A DNA stretch of 10,597 nucleotides, from positions 1-10,597 of the forward strand of contig JBNKYL010000052.1 in assembly GCA_050300875.1 (NCBI GenBank), given 5' to 3'. The notes under the pieces are model-generated. The model was not told the DNA's origin. It did no database searches and was given only the letters and a program-made list of their open reading frames with translations. Of this stretch, positions 1-5,848 are shown in pieces; the stretch's first letter is position 1; every line of letters begins with the position of its first letter. Position numbers and translations under genes: made by a program. The stretch comes from CBDCFL01 sp050300875. GTDB taxonomy: Bacteria; Pseudomonadota; Alphaproteobacteria; Rhodobacterales; Rhodobacteraceae.

Positions 1-1028
1 AGGCGCGATGCGTAATGCACGACGCTTTCAACCAGCGTCATGCCCTGCGCGCCGCCACTGGCGCGACCAAGGCGCAAAGTGTCGACAGGGGTCGGCACCG
101 TGCCTGCTGTGTCCGTGGCCGGGGCAGCCCCGTTCATCGACACCGCAAAGTCGTTGGCCGCAAAGGCAATCGCCACCCGGAAATGATCGCCCAGCGCAAT
201 CGCGTTGCCGGTCGGCGCAATGGCCGCCTGCAAGCTGCCGCCGCTCCAGATCTGGAACTGCGGTTTGCCCAGTACGGAATTCCACAGAACCGACAGGCGC
301 GTGCCATTGTCGCCTGCTTCAATTTCGATCACCCGATCATTTGCCGCGGCGTGCAAAAGTGAGCCGGAAAAGACCAAAGTTCCCGCCGATTGGTCATACC
401 ACGTGCCAAGTGCCACGCTGGCATTATCGGCGTCACGCACGCCAGGCGCGCCGCCGGTCGCGATGTAGGACGACGCTGATACGCCTTCTTCCAGTTGCGG
501 CGCGGTGACATCACCGGCAAAGGTCAGGGTCAGCAGGCCCGCAGTGGGCGTGAAGCTGACCGTGGTCCGGTCGGGATAGGCGGCAACCCCCGTCACAACA
601 GCCGTATGGGCGCCGCTTAGCGTGATGCTGCCATCGCCATAAAAGGACAGGTGATGTTCCACCGCGTTGACGGTGATGTCCTGATCCACCGGCGCCGACG
701 AATTGAGGATCAGGTTCGTGCGACCGGCTTCGAGCAGCAGACCCTGCGGCGCCAGGCTGTTGGGGTCGAAGGTCACGCGCGGCTGGTTGATGCCGGCGAT
801 CGCAAGCGCACCGGCGTTGCTTACATAGCCGCCGTTCGAATTGCGCCCCAGCGACAAGGTCGAACCGATCGTGCCGCGAAGGCCATCGGCACCGTAGATC
901 CCGGCGGCAAAATCCATCACCAGTGCGGGCTGTGTTTGCGTCAGCGGCGAGCCCCAGGGTTGATCCCAGGCGACCGGGCTGCTCTTGCCCGAAACGGCGG
1001 TTACGGAAAGATCGCGGACCACCTTCAT
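1..1028 (-). CDS. ghsB: GTA/phage head-spike fibre protein, GhsB-like (3' end outside window)
   Basis: Probable receptor-binding fibre of a phage-like particle. The frame is open from ATG 1028 to the window edge, giving about 342 residues with no stop. Residues 83-110 carry the pattern found in phage head-spike-fibre and tail-fibre proteins: PR-x-TFDP, then LAPQGLLLE (92-100), then GRTNLILNS (102-110). It is followed by a beta-rich stretch ending in PQLEEG and SSYIATGG (177-193). Residues about 204-342 look like a LamG/concanavalin-type lectin fold, with a WYDQSAGTLVFSG segment near 210 and a closing LRLGRASGG segment. Established knowledge: R. capsulatus GhsB (Rcc01080) is the GTA head-spike fibre that binds recipient capsule. 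The ATG overlaps the stop of the GhsA-like gene as ATGA, so translation is probably coupled. No integrase, terminase or capsid gene is in view. It could instead be a prophage tail or spike fibre. I am confident of a phage-type fibre and fairly confident of GhsB. Confidence 0.8.
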   Translation of the reverse strand, partial: MKVVRDLSVTAVSGKSSPVAWDQPWGSPLTQTQPALVMDFAAGIYGADGLRGTIGSTLSLGRNSNGGYVSNAGALAIAGINQPRVTFDPNSLAPQGLLLEAGRTNLILNSSAPVDQDITVNAVEHHLSFYGDGSITLSGAHTAVVTGVAAYPDRTTVSFTPTAGLLTLTFAGDVTAPQLEEGVSASSYIATGGAPGVRDADNASVALGTWYDQSAGTLVFSGSLLHAAANDRVIEIEAGDNGTRLSVLWNSVLGKPQFQIWSGGSLQAAIAPTGNAIALGDHFRVAIAFAANDFAVSMNGAAPATDTAGTVPTPVDTLRLGRASGGAQGMTLVESVVHYASR

Positions 1029-1291
1029 GCGATCACCAGCGCATGAATGCCGACCGCAGTCGTGCCGGTCGCGTTGACGCGACGCGCGCCAACGGGAAGG
1101 ATCTGATTGTCGGTCACGTTGACGGTCCGGGCCGCGCCGCGGACGGTCACCAGCGAAATGGTCCCGCCGGTTTCCACGTAAAGCGCGATGGCGGTTTCGG
1201 TCAGATCAGTCACATCATCCGGGGTCACGGCGATGATATCGGTCGCCGGGCCGGAAAGCGAAGGGGTGCGGTTAGCAAACGGATTGCTCAA
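1025..1291 (-). CDS. ghsA: GTA head-spike base protein, GhsA-like (RCAP_Rcc01079-type)
   Basis: An 88-residue protein resembling the small spike-base family named after R. capsulatus Rcc01079 (GhsA). Hallmarks seen are AVTPDDVTDL (residues about 21-30), then ALYVETGG, a short beta-rich core, and the closing pattern ILPVGARRV-NATGTTAVGI-HAL. Established knowledge: in the GTA particle this protein forms the base on the capsid vertex to which the GhsB fibre attaches. The start is TTG at 1291, because AGGAG (1304-1300) sits 8 nt upstream and no in-frame ATG or GTG lies near it. The stop overlaps the ATG of the fibre gene by 4 bp (1025-1028), a normal arrangement for two proteins made together. 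The 146-bp leader has phased CtrA-type half-sites and a 12-bp inverted repeat. Similar base proteins also occur in tailed phages and prophages, so prophage origin cannot be excluded from this window. Confidence 0.82.
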   Translation of the reverse strand: MSNPFANRTPSLSGPATDIIAVTPDDVTDLTETAIALYVETGGTISLVTVRGAARTVNVTDNQILPVGARRVNATGTTAVGIHALVIA

Positions 1292-1299
1292 GTCACTTA

Positions 1300-1304
1300 C
1301 TCCT
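1300..1304 (-). promoter_or_regulatory. Ribosome binding site fixing the TTG start of ghsA
   Basis: AGGAG read on the minus strand (1304 to 1300) lies 8 nt before TTG 1291. It is the reason for choosing a TTG start: the nearby GTG at 1296-1294 is out of frame, and no ATG lies in frame in the leader. Confidence 0.75.
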
Positions 1305-1316
1305 GAATGAGAAACG

Positions 1317-1373
1317 CGAAAGAGCAGGGTCCGGGGGGCATGATGACCCGCCGCGAAGACGCCTGCTCTTTCG
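1317..1373 (-). repeat. Perfect 12-bp inverted repeat in the ghsA leader
   Basis: CGAAAGAGCAGG at 1317-1328 and CCTGCTCTTTCG at 1362-1373 are exact reverse complements separated by 33 bp. As RNA this gives a 12-bp stem that ends about 12 nt before the ghsA Shine-Dalgarno. No clean T-run follows on the minus strand (CGCGTTTCTC), so a classical Rho-independent terminator is not well supported. A leader hairpin controlling ghsA, or two inverted operator half-sites, are the other readings. The repeat itself is certain and its role is not. Confidence 0.8.
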
Positions 1374-1401
1374 GAATGGCGCGGAGCCTAGGTGAAAGCG
1401 G

Positions 1402-1427
1402 TGAACAATCGGTTAAGATTTTTTGAA
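1402..1427 (-). promoter_or_regulatory. Three phased CtrA-type half-sites upstream of ghsA
   Basis: On the minus strand the order is TTCA (1427-1424), 7 nt, TTAA (1416-1413), 7 nt, TTCA (1405-1402). This gives two overlapping one-mismatch versions of the CtrA box TTAA-N7-TTAA at an 11-bp period. The middle and right half-sites read TTAACC and TTCACC, like the CC-extended CtrA half-site. A further TTCACC lies at 1396-1391. The array lies about 110-135 nt before the ghsA start. I see no convincing -10 hexamer beside it. CtrA binding is inferred from sequence alone. Confidence 0.45.
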
Positions 1428-1437
1428 AATTCCGTCT

Positions 1438-2088
1438 TCATGCAAAAAGCTGGTCCTGAGTTGCCTGCCCGACGCCACCTGCGATGGCTTCGCAATCACG
1501 AACGTACCGGGTCAGCAATGCCATTCGGAATTGCAATTCGTCCGCATGTTCCTGCATCTCGATCAGCCTTGCCTGAACGGCTGCAGCCTGCCGCGCTGTC
1601 AGCCGGGGATCATCGCGGGGCAGGGTGGCAAGCTGGATCATCGGGGCAAGGATATCTTCCAGCGCATCGACCGCGATGCGTTCGCGTTGTTGCTGGAAGG
1701 TATTGCCGAATGGCAGGCCGCGATTCAAAAGATCCTCGGGCTCACCTTCGAAAGTGCCGAAATGGATATGTGCGGCGCGCGTGCCGGTGGGAAGAACTTG
1801 CCCGTGTGCGCGTAACCCAGTCAGTATCATTGTACCGGCAGCCGCACGAAATCTTTCATCGACGACAGGCTCCGAACTGGCCATGACCAGGCGCCATACA
1901 GCGTTCAGCGTTCGGGCAAAGGATGGCCTTGCAACTTCGTGAACCACATTCAGCCGCCTGAAGCGCAGACGTGTTCTGACCGACGCGTGATCGAATTCCA
2001 GCATCGTCAAGGTGATGGGGCCCCTTGATGAGGCGCGAAGATTGACGGTCAGTCCGCATGTACGTGGCGACAATTGTGATTTCGTCAT
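1438..2088 (-). CDS. Hypothetical protein, 216 residues, unrecognised
   Basis: I do not recognise this protein and assign no function. ATG 2088 is preceded by GAGGGA (2100-2095) at 6-nt spacing, which supports both start and strand. The first 60 residues are rich in Arg, Leu and Thr and look beta-prone. The middle has a Gly/His-containing stretch (GLRAHGQVLPTG, then AAHIHFG). The last 60 residues (about 155-216) look helical and rich in Ala, Gln, Leu and Glu, possibly a short amphipathic or coiled segment. There is no signal peptide, membrane segment or obvious catalytic motif. Codon choice is looser than in the flanking housekeeping genes (AGA, ATA, TTA, TCA occur), suggesting a weakly expressed or accessory gene. 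It lies upstream of the spike genes in the same direction, 146 bp away, and has a perfect CtrA-type box 44 bp before its start. A link to the spike genes is inferred from position only. Confidence 0.65.
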   Translation of the reverse strand: MTKSQLSPRTCGLTVNLRASSRGPITLTMLEFDHASVRTRLRFRRLNVVHEVARPSFARTLNAVWRLVMASSEPVVDERFRAAAGTMILTGLRAHGQVLPTGTRAAHIHFGTFEGEPEDLLNRGLPFGNTFQQQRERIAVDALEDILAPMIQLATLPRDDPRLTARQAAAVQARLIEMQEHADELQFRMALLTRYVRDCEAIAGGVGQATQDQLFA

Positions 2089-2106
2089 TACGAATCCCTC
2101 AATATA

Positions 2107-2174
2107 TGCCGCAACGCTCGCGTCGCTGTGGTTAACGGGTGGTTAATGCCAGCGCGAGCATGCGGATTGCGGCA
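2107..2174. repeat. Imperfect dyad of about 68 bp centred on the CtrA-type box
   Basis: Outer arms TGCCGCAA (2107-2114) and TTGCGGCA (2167-2174) are exact reverse complements. Inside them GCTCGCG (2116-2122) pairs with CGCGAGC (2153-2159), and CGCTG (2124-2128) pairs with CAGCG (2150-2154). All three pairings centre on about 2138-2140, which is also the centre of the TTAA-N7-TTAA motif. The dyad sits in the divergent gap between the unknown gene (minus) and the RAM-domain gene (plus). Confidence 0.6.
2132..2146. promoter_or_regulatory. Perfect CtrA-type binding box TTAA-N7-TTAA
   Basis: TTAA at 2132-2135 and TTAA at 2143-2146 are separated by 7 nt. Read on the minus strand both halves continue as TTAACC, the extended form of the CtrA half-site. 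The box ends 44 bp before ATG 2088 of the unknown minus-strand gene and 153 bp before ATG 2299 of the plus-strand operon. An AT-rich TATATT lies at 2106-2101 on the minus strand, but it abuts the Shine-Dalgarno, so it would give an almost leaderless transcript and is doubtful as a -10. The motif match is exact and the binding is inferred. Confidence 0.55.
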
Positions 2175-2195
2175 GGTCATCGCCCAAGACCGACC

Positions 2196-2223
2196 TTCAA
2201 CTAGCGCTGCGACATTCCATTAT
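2196..2223 (+). promoter_or_regulatory. Possible promoter of the RAM-domain/betC operon
   Basis: TTCAAC (2196-2201) and CATTAT (2218-2223) are separated by 16 nt, a fair match to -35/-10 elements (4 of 6 at the -10). It lies about 75 bp before ATG 2299. A small hairpin, CCGCC (2263-2267) with GGCGG (2273-2277), follows just upstream of the Shine-Dalgarno. The call rests on motif inspection only. Confidence 0.28.
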
Positions 2224-2298
2224 TGCGGGATAGAACAAACCCGGCGTATCACCGATGCAAAACCGCCCGTCAGGCGGCACAATCAGGGAGCCAGAACC

Positions 2299-2535
2299 AT
2301 GTCCGCGCTATTCGTTCAGATCAGATGCACCCCCGGCACGGCCTATCAGGTCGCCAACGAAATCGCCCTGCGCGAAATTCATTCCGAGCTTTATTCGACA
2401 TCCGGCGAATACGACCTGCTGATGAAGCTCTACCCGCCCGAAGGCGAAGATATCGGCAAATACATCAATGAAAACCTGCTGAACATCAAAGGCATCGAAC
2501 GGACGCTGACGACCCTGACATTCAAGGCATTTTGA
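2299..2535 (+). CDS. Stand-alone Lrp/AsnC ligand-binding (RAM) domain protein
   Basis: A 78-residue protein consisting only of the effector-binding domain of Lrp/AsnC regulators, without the helix-turn-helix half. The family pattern is clear: an opening beta strand (ALFVQIRC), a helix (AYQVANEIAL), the GEYDLLMKL strand, a second helix ending IKGIERT, and the last strand LTTLTFKAF. Established knowledge: such stand-alone RAM proteins oligomerise and bind amino acids or similar small molecules, sometimes tuning full-length Lrp proteins or enzymes. ATG 2299 is chosen because AGGGAG (2285-2290) lies 8 nt upstream. An in-frame extension back to 2128 would include unrelated low-quality sequence and the regulatory dyad. 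It is the first gene of a tight operon, with the betC start only 1 bp beyond its stop. I infer it senses a metabolite of the choline-sulfate route, but the ligand is unknown. Confidence 0.88.
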   Translation: MSALFVQIRCTPGTAYQVANEIALREIHSELYSTSGEYDLLMKLYPPEGEDIGKYINENLLNIKGIERTLTTLTFKAF

Positions 2536-2536
2536 G

Positions 2537-4045
2537 GTGGGTCGCCCGAATTTCCTGATCCTGATGGTGGATCAGCTGAACGGCACCCTGTTTCCCGACG
2601 GACCCGCTGACTGGCTTCACGCCCCGAACCTGAAGAAACTGGCCGAAAGGTCCACGCGTTTCGCCAACACCTACACAGCCAGCCCACTTTGCGCGCCGGG
2701 CCGCGCGTCGTTCATGTCGGGCCAGTTGCCAAGCCGCACCCGCGTCTATGACAACGCGGCCGAATTTGCCTCTGACATCCCCACCTATGCCCATCACCTG
2801 CGCCGCGCGGGTTACCAGACCTGCCTTTCGGGCAAGATGCATTTCGTAGGCCCCGACCAGTTGCACGGGTTCGAGGAACGCCTGACGACCGATATCTACC
2901 CGGCCGATTTCGGGTGGACGCCGGACTATCGCAGGCCAGGCGAACGGATCGACTGGTGGTATCACAACATGGGGTCTGTCACCGGCGCGGGCGTGGCCGA
3001 GATCACCAACCAGATGGAGTATGACGACGAGGTTGCCTTCAACGCCTGCCGCAAGCTTTATGACCTTTCGCGCGGGCATGACGAACGCCCCTGGGCGTTG
3101 ACCGTCAGCTTCACCCACCCGCATGACCCCTATGTGGCCCGCAAGAAATATTGGGACCTCTACGAAGACTGCGACCACCTGCTGCCGGAAATTCCGGCCA
3201 TGGCCTACGAAGACCATGACGCCCATGCGCAACGCATCTTCGACGCCAATGACTGGCGCAATTTCAACATCACCGAAGACGACATCCGCCGATCCCGCCG
3301 CGCCTATTTCGCCAATATCAGCTATCTCGACGACAAGATCGGGGAAATCCTGCAAGTGCTCGACGATACGCGTCAGGATGCGACGATCCTGTTCGTGTCC
3401 GACCATGGCGATATGCTGGGTGAACGCGGCCTGTGGTTCAAGATGAACTTCTATGACGGATCGGCGCGCGTGCCGCTGATGGTTGCCTCGCCCGACCTGC
3501 CTGCGGGCCGCATTGACACGCCTGTTTCGACCATCGACGTGACGCCGACGCTCTGCGATCTGGCTGGCGTCGATATGTCCGAAGTCATGGATTGGACCGA
3601 TGGCGAAAGCCTTGTGCCAACAGGCCAAGGTACAGAACGCACCGCCCCCGTGGCGATGGAATACGCCGCCGAGGCGTCCTATGCGCCGCTCGTGTCGCTG
3701 CGCTATGGCAAGTGGAAATACAACCGCTGCGCGCTGGACCCAGACCAGCTGTTCGACATGGACGCTGACCCGCACGAGCTGACCAACCTGGCAGGTGACC
3801 CCGCACACGCCGGAACATTGGCCAGCCTGCGCGCAAAATCCGAAGCCCGCTGGGACCTTGCCCGTTTCGATGCCGAGGTGCGCCAATCCCAGGCCCGCCG
3901 CTGGGTGGTCTACGAGGCGCTGCGCAACGGCGATTATTTCCCATGGGACTATCAGCCTCTGCAAAAAGCATCCGAACGCTACATGCGCAACCACATGGAC
4001 CTGAACGTGCTGGAAGAGGGGCAAAGGTTCCCCAGGGGCGAATGA
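2537..4045 (+). CDS. betC: Choline-sulfatase BetC
   Basis: Hydrolyses choline-O-sulfate to choline and sulfate in the cytoplasm. Choline then feeds glycine betaine synthesis and sulfate feeds sulfur metabolism. The 502 residues align by eye along their whole length with the rhizobial BetC type. Visible sites are metal-binding D12 in MVDQ, the sulfatase signature C52-A-P-G-R56 whose Cys becomes formylglycine, K100 and H102 in GKMH, H194 and H196 in THPHDPY, D289 and H290 in SDHGD, and K302. The choline-sulfatase C-terminal tail is intact (RRWVVYEALRNG, then PLQKASERYM, ending FPRGE). Position 55 is Gly where the usual residue is Ser or Ala. No signal peptide is present, as expected for BetC. 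The start is GTG at 2537, one base after the upstream stop and without a strong Shine-Dalgarno, so coupled translation is likely. It overlaps the GST gene by ATGA. The usual partners betA, betB and betI are not in this window. Confidence 0.95.
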   Translation: MGRPNFLILMVDQLNGTLFPDGPADWLHAPNLKKLAERSTRFANTYTASPLCAPGRASFMSGQLPSRTRVYDNAAEFASDIPTYAHHLRRAGYQTCLSGKMHFVGPDQLHGFEERLTTDIYPADFGWTPDYRRPGERIDWWYHNMGSVTGAGVAEITNQMEYDDEVAFNACRKLYDLSRGHDERPWALTVSFTHPHDPYVARKKYWDLYEDCDHLLPEIPAMAYEDHDAHAQRIFDANDWRNFNITEDDIRRSRRAYFANISYLDDKIGEILQVLDDTRQDATILFVSDHGDMLGERGLWFKMNFYDGSARVPLMVASPDLPAGRIDTPVSTIDVTPTLCDLAGVDMSEVMDWTDGESLVPTGQGTERTAPVAMEYAAEASYAPLVSLRYGKWKYNRCALDPDQLFDMDADPHELTNLAGDPAHAGTLASLRAKSEARWDLARFDAEVRQSQARRWVVYEALRNGDYFPWDYQPLQKASERYMRNHMDLNVLEEGQRFPRGE

Positions 4046-4686
4046 TGATCACCATCTATGGCCGCCGTGACAGTTCAAACGTTCAGGCCGTCATGTGGGG
4101 CGCGGCGGAATTGGGACTGACCATCGAACAGATCGATGTCGGCCACCGATTTGGCGGAACCGACACCCGGCATTTCCGGGCAATGAACCCTAACGGCACC
4201 GTTCCCGTCCTGTGCGATGGCGATCTGACGATGTTCGAAAGCTGCGCCATCCTGCGCTACCTGGCGGCGAACTACGGCGACGGCGGACCGTTCTGGCCCG
4301 AACAACCGATCATGCGTGCCCCGGTGGATCAATGGGCCGAATGGGCCAAGCACACGGCGGCCAGCTGGTTCACCGAGCCGATCTTTTGGCTGAAGGTCCG
4401 TACCAGGGCCGCTGACAGGGACGAAGCGGCGCTCACCCGCAATATCGCGGCCTTCGAAGACCGGCTTGCGATCCTCGCCGACCAGATCGGCGACAAGAAC
4501 TTTGTCATGGGGCTTGACCTGTCGCTTGCCGATATCCTGGCCGGCCATATCCTGTTCCGTTGGTTCGACATGGACATCCCGCGCAAACCCAACCCGGTGA
4601 TCGAGGCATATTTCGCCCGGCTGACCGAACGCGCAGCCTATCGGCTGCATGTCATGGTGCCTTACAATGCGCTGCGGGCGGAATAG
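4042..4686 (+). CDS. Glutathione S-transferase family protein
   Basis: A 214-residue cytosolic GST-fold protein. Residues 3-80 form the thioredoxin-like half, with candidate catalytic Ser11/Ser12 in RRDSSNVQ, NPNGTVPVL containing cis-Pro55, and the glutathione-contacting E66-S67 in ESCAILRYLA. The all-helical half follows, with the LSLADILAGH segment serving as the N-capping box. The length is typical for the family. There is no Cys in the active-site position, so a Ser-type enzyme is more likely than a Cys-type one. The start ATG 4042 overlaps the betC stop (ATGA); ATG 4045 directly after it is an equal alternative. CAGGGG (4033-4038) supplies a Shine-Dalgarno. It is the last gene of the RAM-betC-GST operon. 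The substrate cannot be read from sequence; detoxification or a side reaction linked to choline-sulfate use is inferred. Its stop is 3 bp from the convergent zapE stop. Confidence 0.9.
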   Translation: MMITIYGRRDSSNVQAVMWGAAELGLTIEQIDVGHRFGGTDTRHFRAMNPNGTVPVLCDGDLTMFESCAILRYLAANYGDGGPFWPEQPIMRAPVDQWAEWAKHTAASWFTEPIFWLKVRTRAADRDEAALTRNIAAFEDRLAILADQIGDKNFVMGLDLSLADILAGHILFRWFDMDIPRKPNPVIEAYFARLTERAAYRLHVMVPYNALRAE

Positions 4687-4689
4687 CTA

Positions 4690-5742
4690 TTATTCACCCC
4701 AGCCGGGCGAGGTCATTTCCACCAACCGGCTCGCCGTCCGCTTGAATTCGAACGTGCCTTCGCCTTCCAGATAAAGCATCTCCGGCTCTGCCGCCGCCGA
4801 ACAGATCAGCCGCACCCGCGCCTCGTAAAGCACGTCGATCAGCGTGACGAAACGTTTGGCTTCGTTGAAATTCGCGCGGCTCAGTGTCGGGATGTTTTCC
4901 AGGATCATCACCCGGATGTGGTCGGCAACCGCAAGGTAATCCCCCGGGCCCAAGTGGTGCGCACACAAGTCGTAAAACGTGGCCCGCGCAACGCCGTTAT
5001 TGAACGCAGGCACCTCGACATCGCGGCCCTTCACACGCAGCACCAGAACTTCGGACCTGCCGCCAGACAGATCCGCCCAGATCGCGGCGATCGCGTCGCG
5101 TGCGGTGGCATCGATGGGGGTGAAATACAGCCGTTCGCCGGATAGTCGGGTCTGCCGGTAATCAGTCGGGCTGGCCAGTTCCAGTACGTCGAACCGGTCT
5201 TTCAGCAGAGCGATGAAGGGCAAGAACAACTGCCGGTTCAGCCCGTTTTGATACAGATCGTCGGGTGGCCGGTTCGACGTGGTGACAATCGTCACCCCGC
5301 GATCCGACAGGCCTTGGAACAGACGTCCCACGATCATAGCGTCGGCGATGTCGGAAATCTGCATTTCATCGAAAGCCAGCAGGCGGATATCCTTGCCCAC
5401 CTGGTCCAGGAACGGCTTCAGCGCATCCTCGATGCCGTCCTGCCGCGCCCGATGCATCGCGTCGTGCAGTTCCTGCATGAAGGCATGAAAATGCACTCGC
5501 CTGCGTGGCACGTCCGTGGCATCCACGAACATATCCATCAACATGGATTTGCCGCGCCCGACATCGCCCCAGATATACAGACCCGGCACCGTTTCCGCCT
5601 TGCGAAAGAAGCCGCGCTTCACGGGTTGCGCCAAGGCTACGGCCAACCGGTCCAGTGCGGCGATCACCTGCGCCTGGCCCGCATCGGCTGTAATCTCGCC
5701 GGACCGGACGCGGGTATCATAGGCTTGCCTGACGCTCTGCAC
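4690..5742 (-). CDS. zapE: Cell division ATPase ZapE (AFG1 family)
   Basis: AAA+ ATPase of the ZapE/AFG1 (Lace1) family. In Escherichia coli it acts at the division site and affects Z-ring stability; the mitochondrial homologue helps protein turnover. The 350 residues show Walker A GDVGRGKS (59-66), the FHAFMQELHDAMH helix typical of the family (85-97), Walker B LLAFDEMQISD (121-131), the sensor-1 TTSNRPPDDLY segment, and then NRQLFLPFI with the probable arginine finger. The C-terminal third contains the family pattern of RA-x-F-x-DLC, followed by DYLA-VA and then R-x-NEAKRFVTLIDVLYE. The length is normal for alphaproteobacteria. The start is GTG at 5742, fixed by AGGAGA (5757-5752) at 9-nt spacing. 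It diverges from the MFS gene and converges with the GST gene with only 3 bp between stops, so no room remains for a conventional terminator. Confidence 0.95.
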   Translation of the reverse strand: MQSVRQAYDTRVRSGEITADAGQAQVIAALDRLAVALAQPVKRGFFRKAETVPGLYIWGDVGRGKSMLMDMFVDATDVPRRRVHFHAFMQELHDAMHRARQDGIEDALKPFLDQVGKDIRLLAFDEMQISDIADAMIVGRLFQGLSDRGVTIVTTSNRPPDDLYQNGLNRQLFLPFIALLKDRFDVLELASPTDYRQTRLSGERLYFTPIDATARDAIAAIWADLSGGRSEVLVLRVKGRDVEVPAFNNGVARATFYDLCAHHLGPGDYLAVADHIRVMILENIPTLSRANFNEAKRFVTLIDVLYEARVRLICSAAAEPEMLYLEGEGTFEFKRTASRLVEMTSPGWGE

Positions 5743-5751
5743 GTTTCAAAT

Positions 5752-5757
5752 TCTCCT
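5752..5757 (-). promoter_or_regulatory. Ribosome binding site fixing the GTG start of zapE
   Basis: AGGAGA on the minus strand (5757 to 5752) lies 9 nt before GTG 5742 and is the basis for the non-ATG start. Confidence 0.75.
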
Positions 5758-5760
5758 GCG

Positions 5761-5848
5761 GCGTGGGCGTCATACGGGCAATCGTGGCCAAGTAAAAGCG
5801 CCCGCATTGATGTTCGGTTTCACATTTCTTGATTTGACGCGCCCACGC
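5761..5848. repeat. 9-bp inverted repeat in the zapE-MFS divergent region
   Basis: GCGTGGGCG (5761-5769) and CGCCCACGC (5840-5848) are exact reverse complements separated by 70 bp. They bracket most of the divergent promoter region. At this GC content a 9-bp match may be chance. If functional, they could be a pair of operator half-sites for a regulator of the transporter. Confidence 0.4.

Noticed and set aside
651..1046. 131-codon plus-strand frame
   Set aside because: Antisense to the spike-fibre gene, whose reading frame is continuous and carries a recognised motif.
1..1291. Full prophage
   Set aside because: Only two structural-type genes are visible. No integrase, attachment site, terminase, portal or lysis gene is present, and the right flank is ordinary chromosome.
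1392..1886. Plus-strand frames of 130-164 codons opposite the unknown 216-residue gene
   Set aside because: No ribosome binding site at the start, low-complexity Arg/Pro/Ala composition, and the minus-strand frame is longer with a good Shine-Dalgarno.
2101..2106. TATATT as a -10 for the unknown gene
   Set aside because: It directly abuts the Shine-Dalgarno (2100-2095), so transcription from it would lose the ribosome binding site; it is not called as a promoter.
2128..2298. N-terminal extension of the RAM-domain gene back to ATG 2128
   Set aside because: The extra 57 residues are unlike the family and cover the CtrA-type box and dyad; the Shine-Dalgarno lies before ATG 2299.
2522..4024. 500-codon open frame on the minus strand
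   Set aside because: It lies exactly antisense to betC, whose catalytic motifs are intact. The predicted protein has no recognisable family and is rich in the His/Val/Gly expected from reversing high-GC codons.
4075..4650. 191-codon minus-strand frame
   Set aside because: Antisense to the GST gene, whose fold motifs are intact.
5248..5832. 194-codon plus-strand frame across the zapE start
   Set aside because: Antisense to zapE, composition typical of a shadow frame, no start signal.
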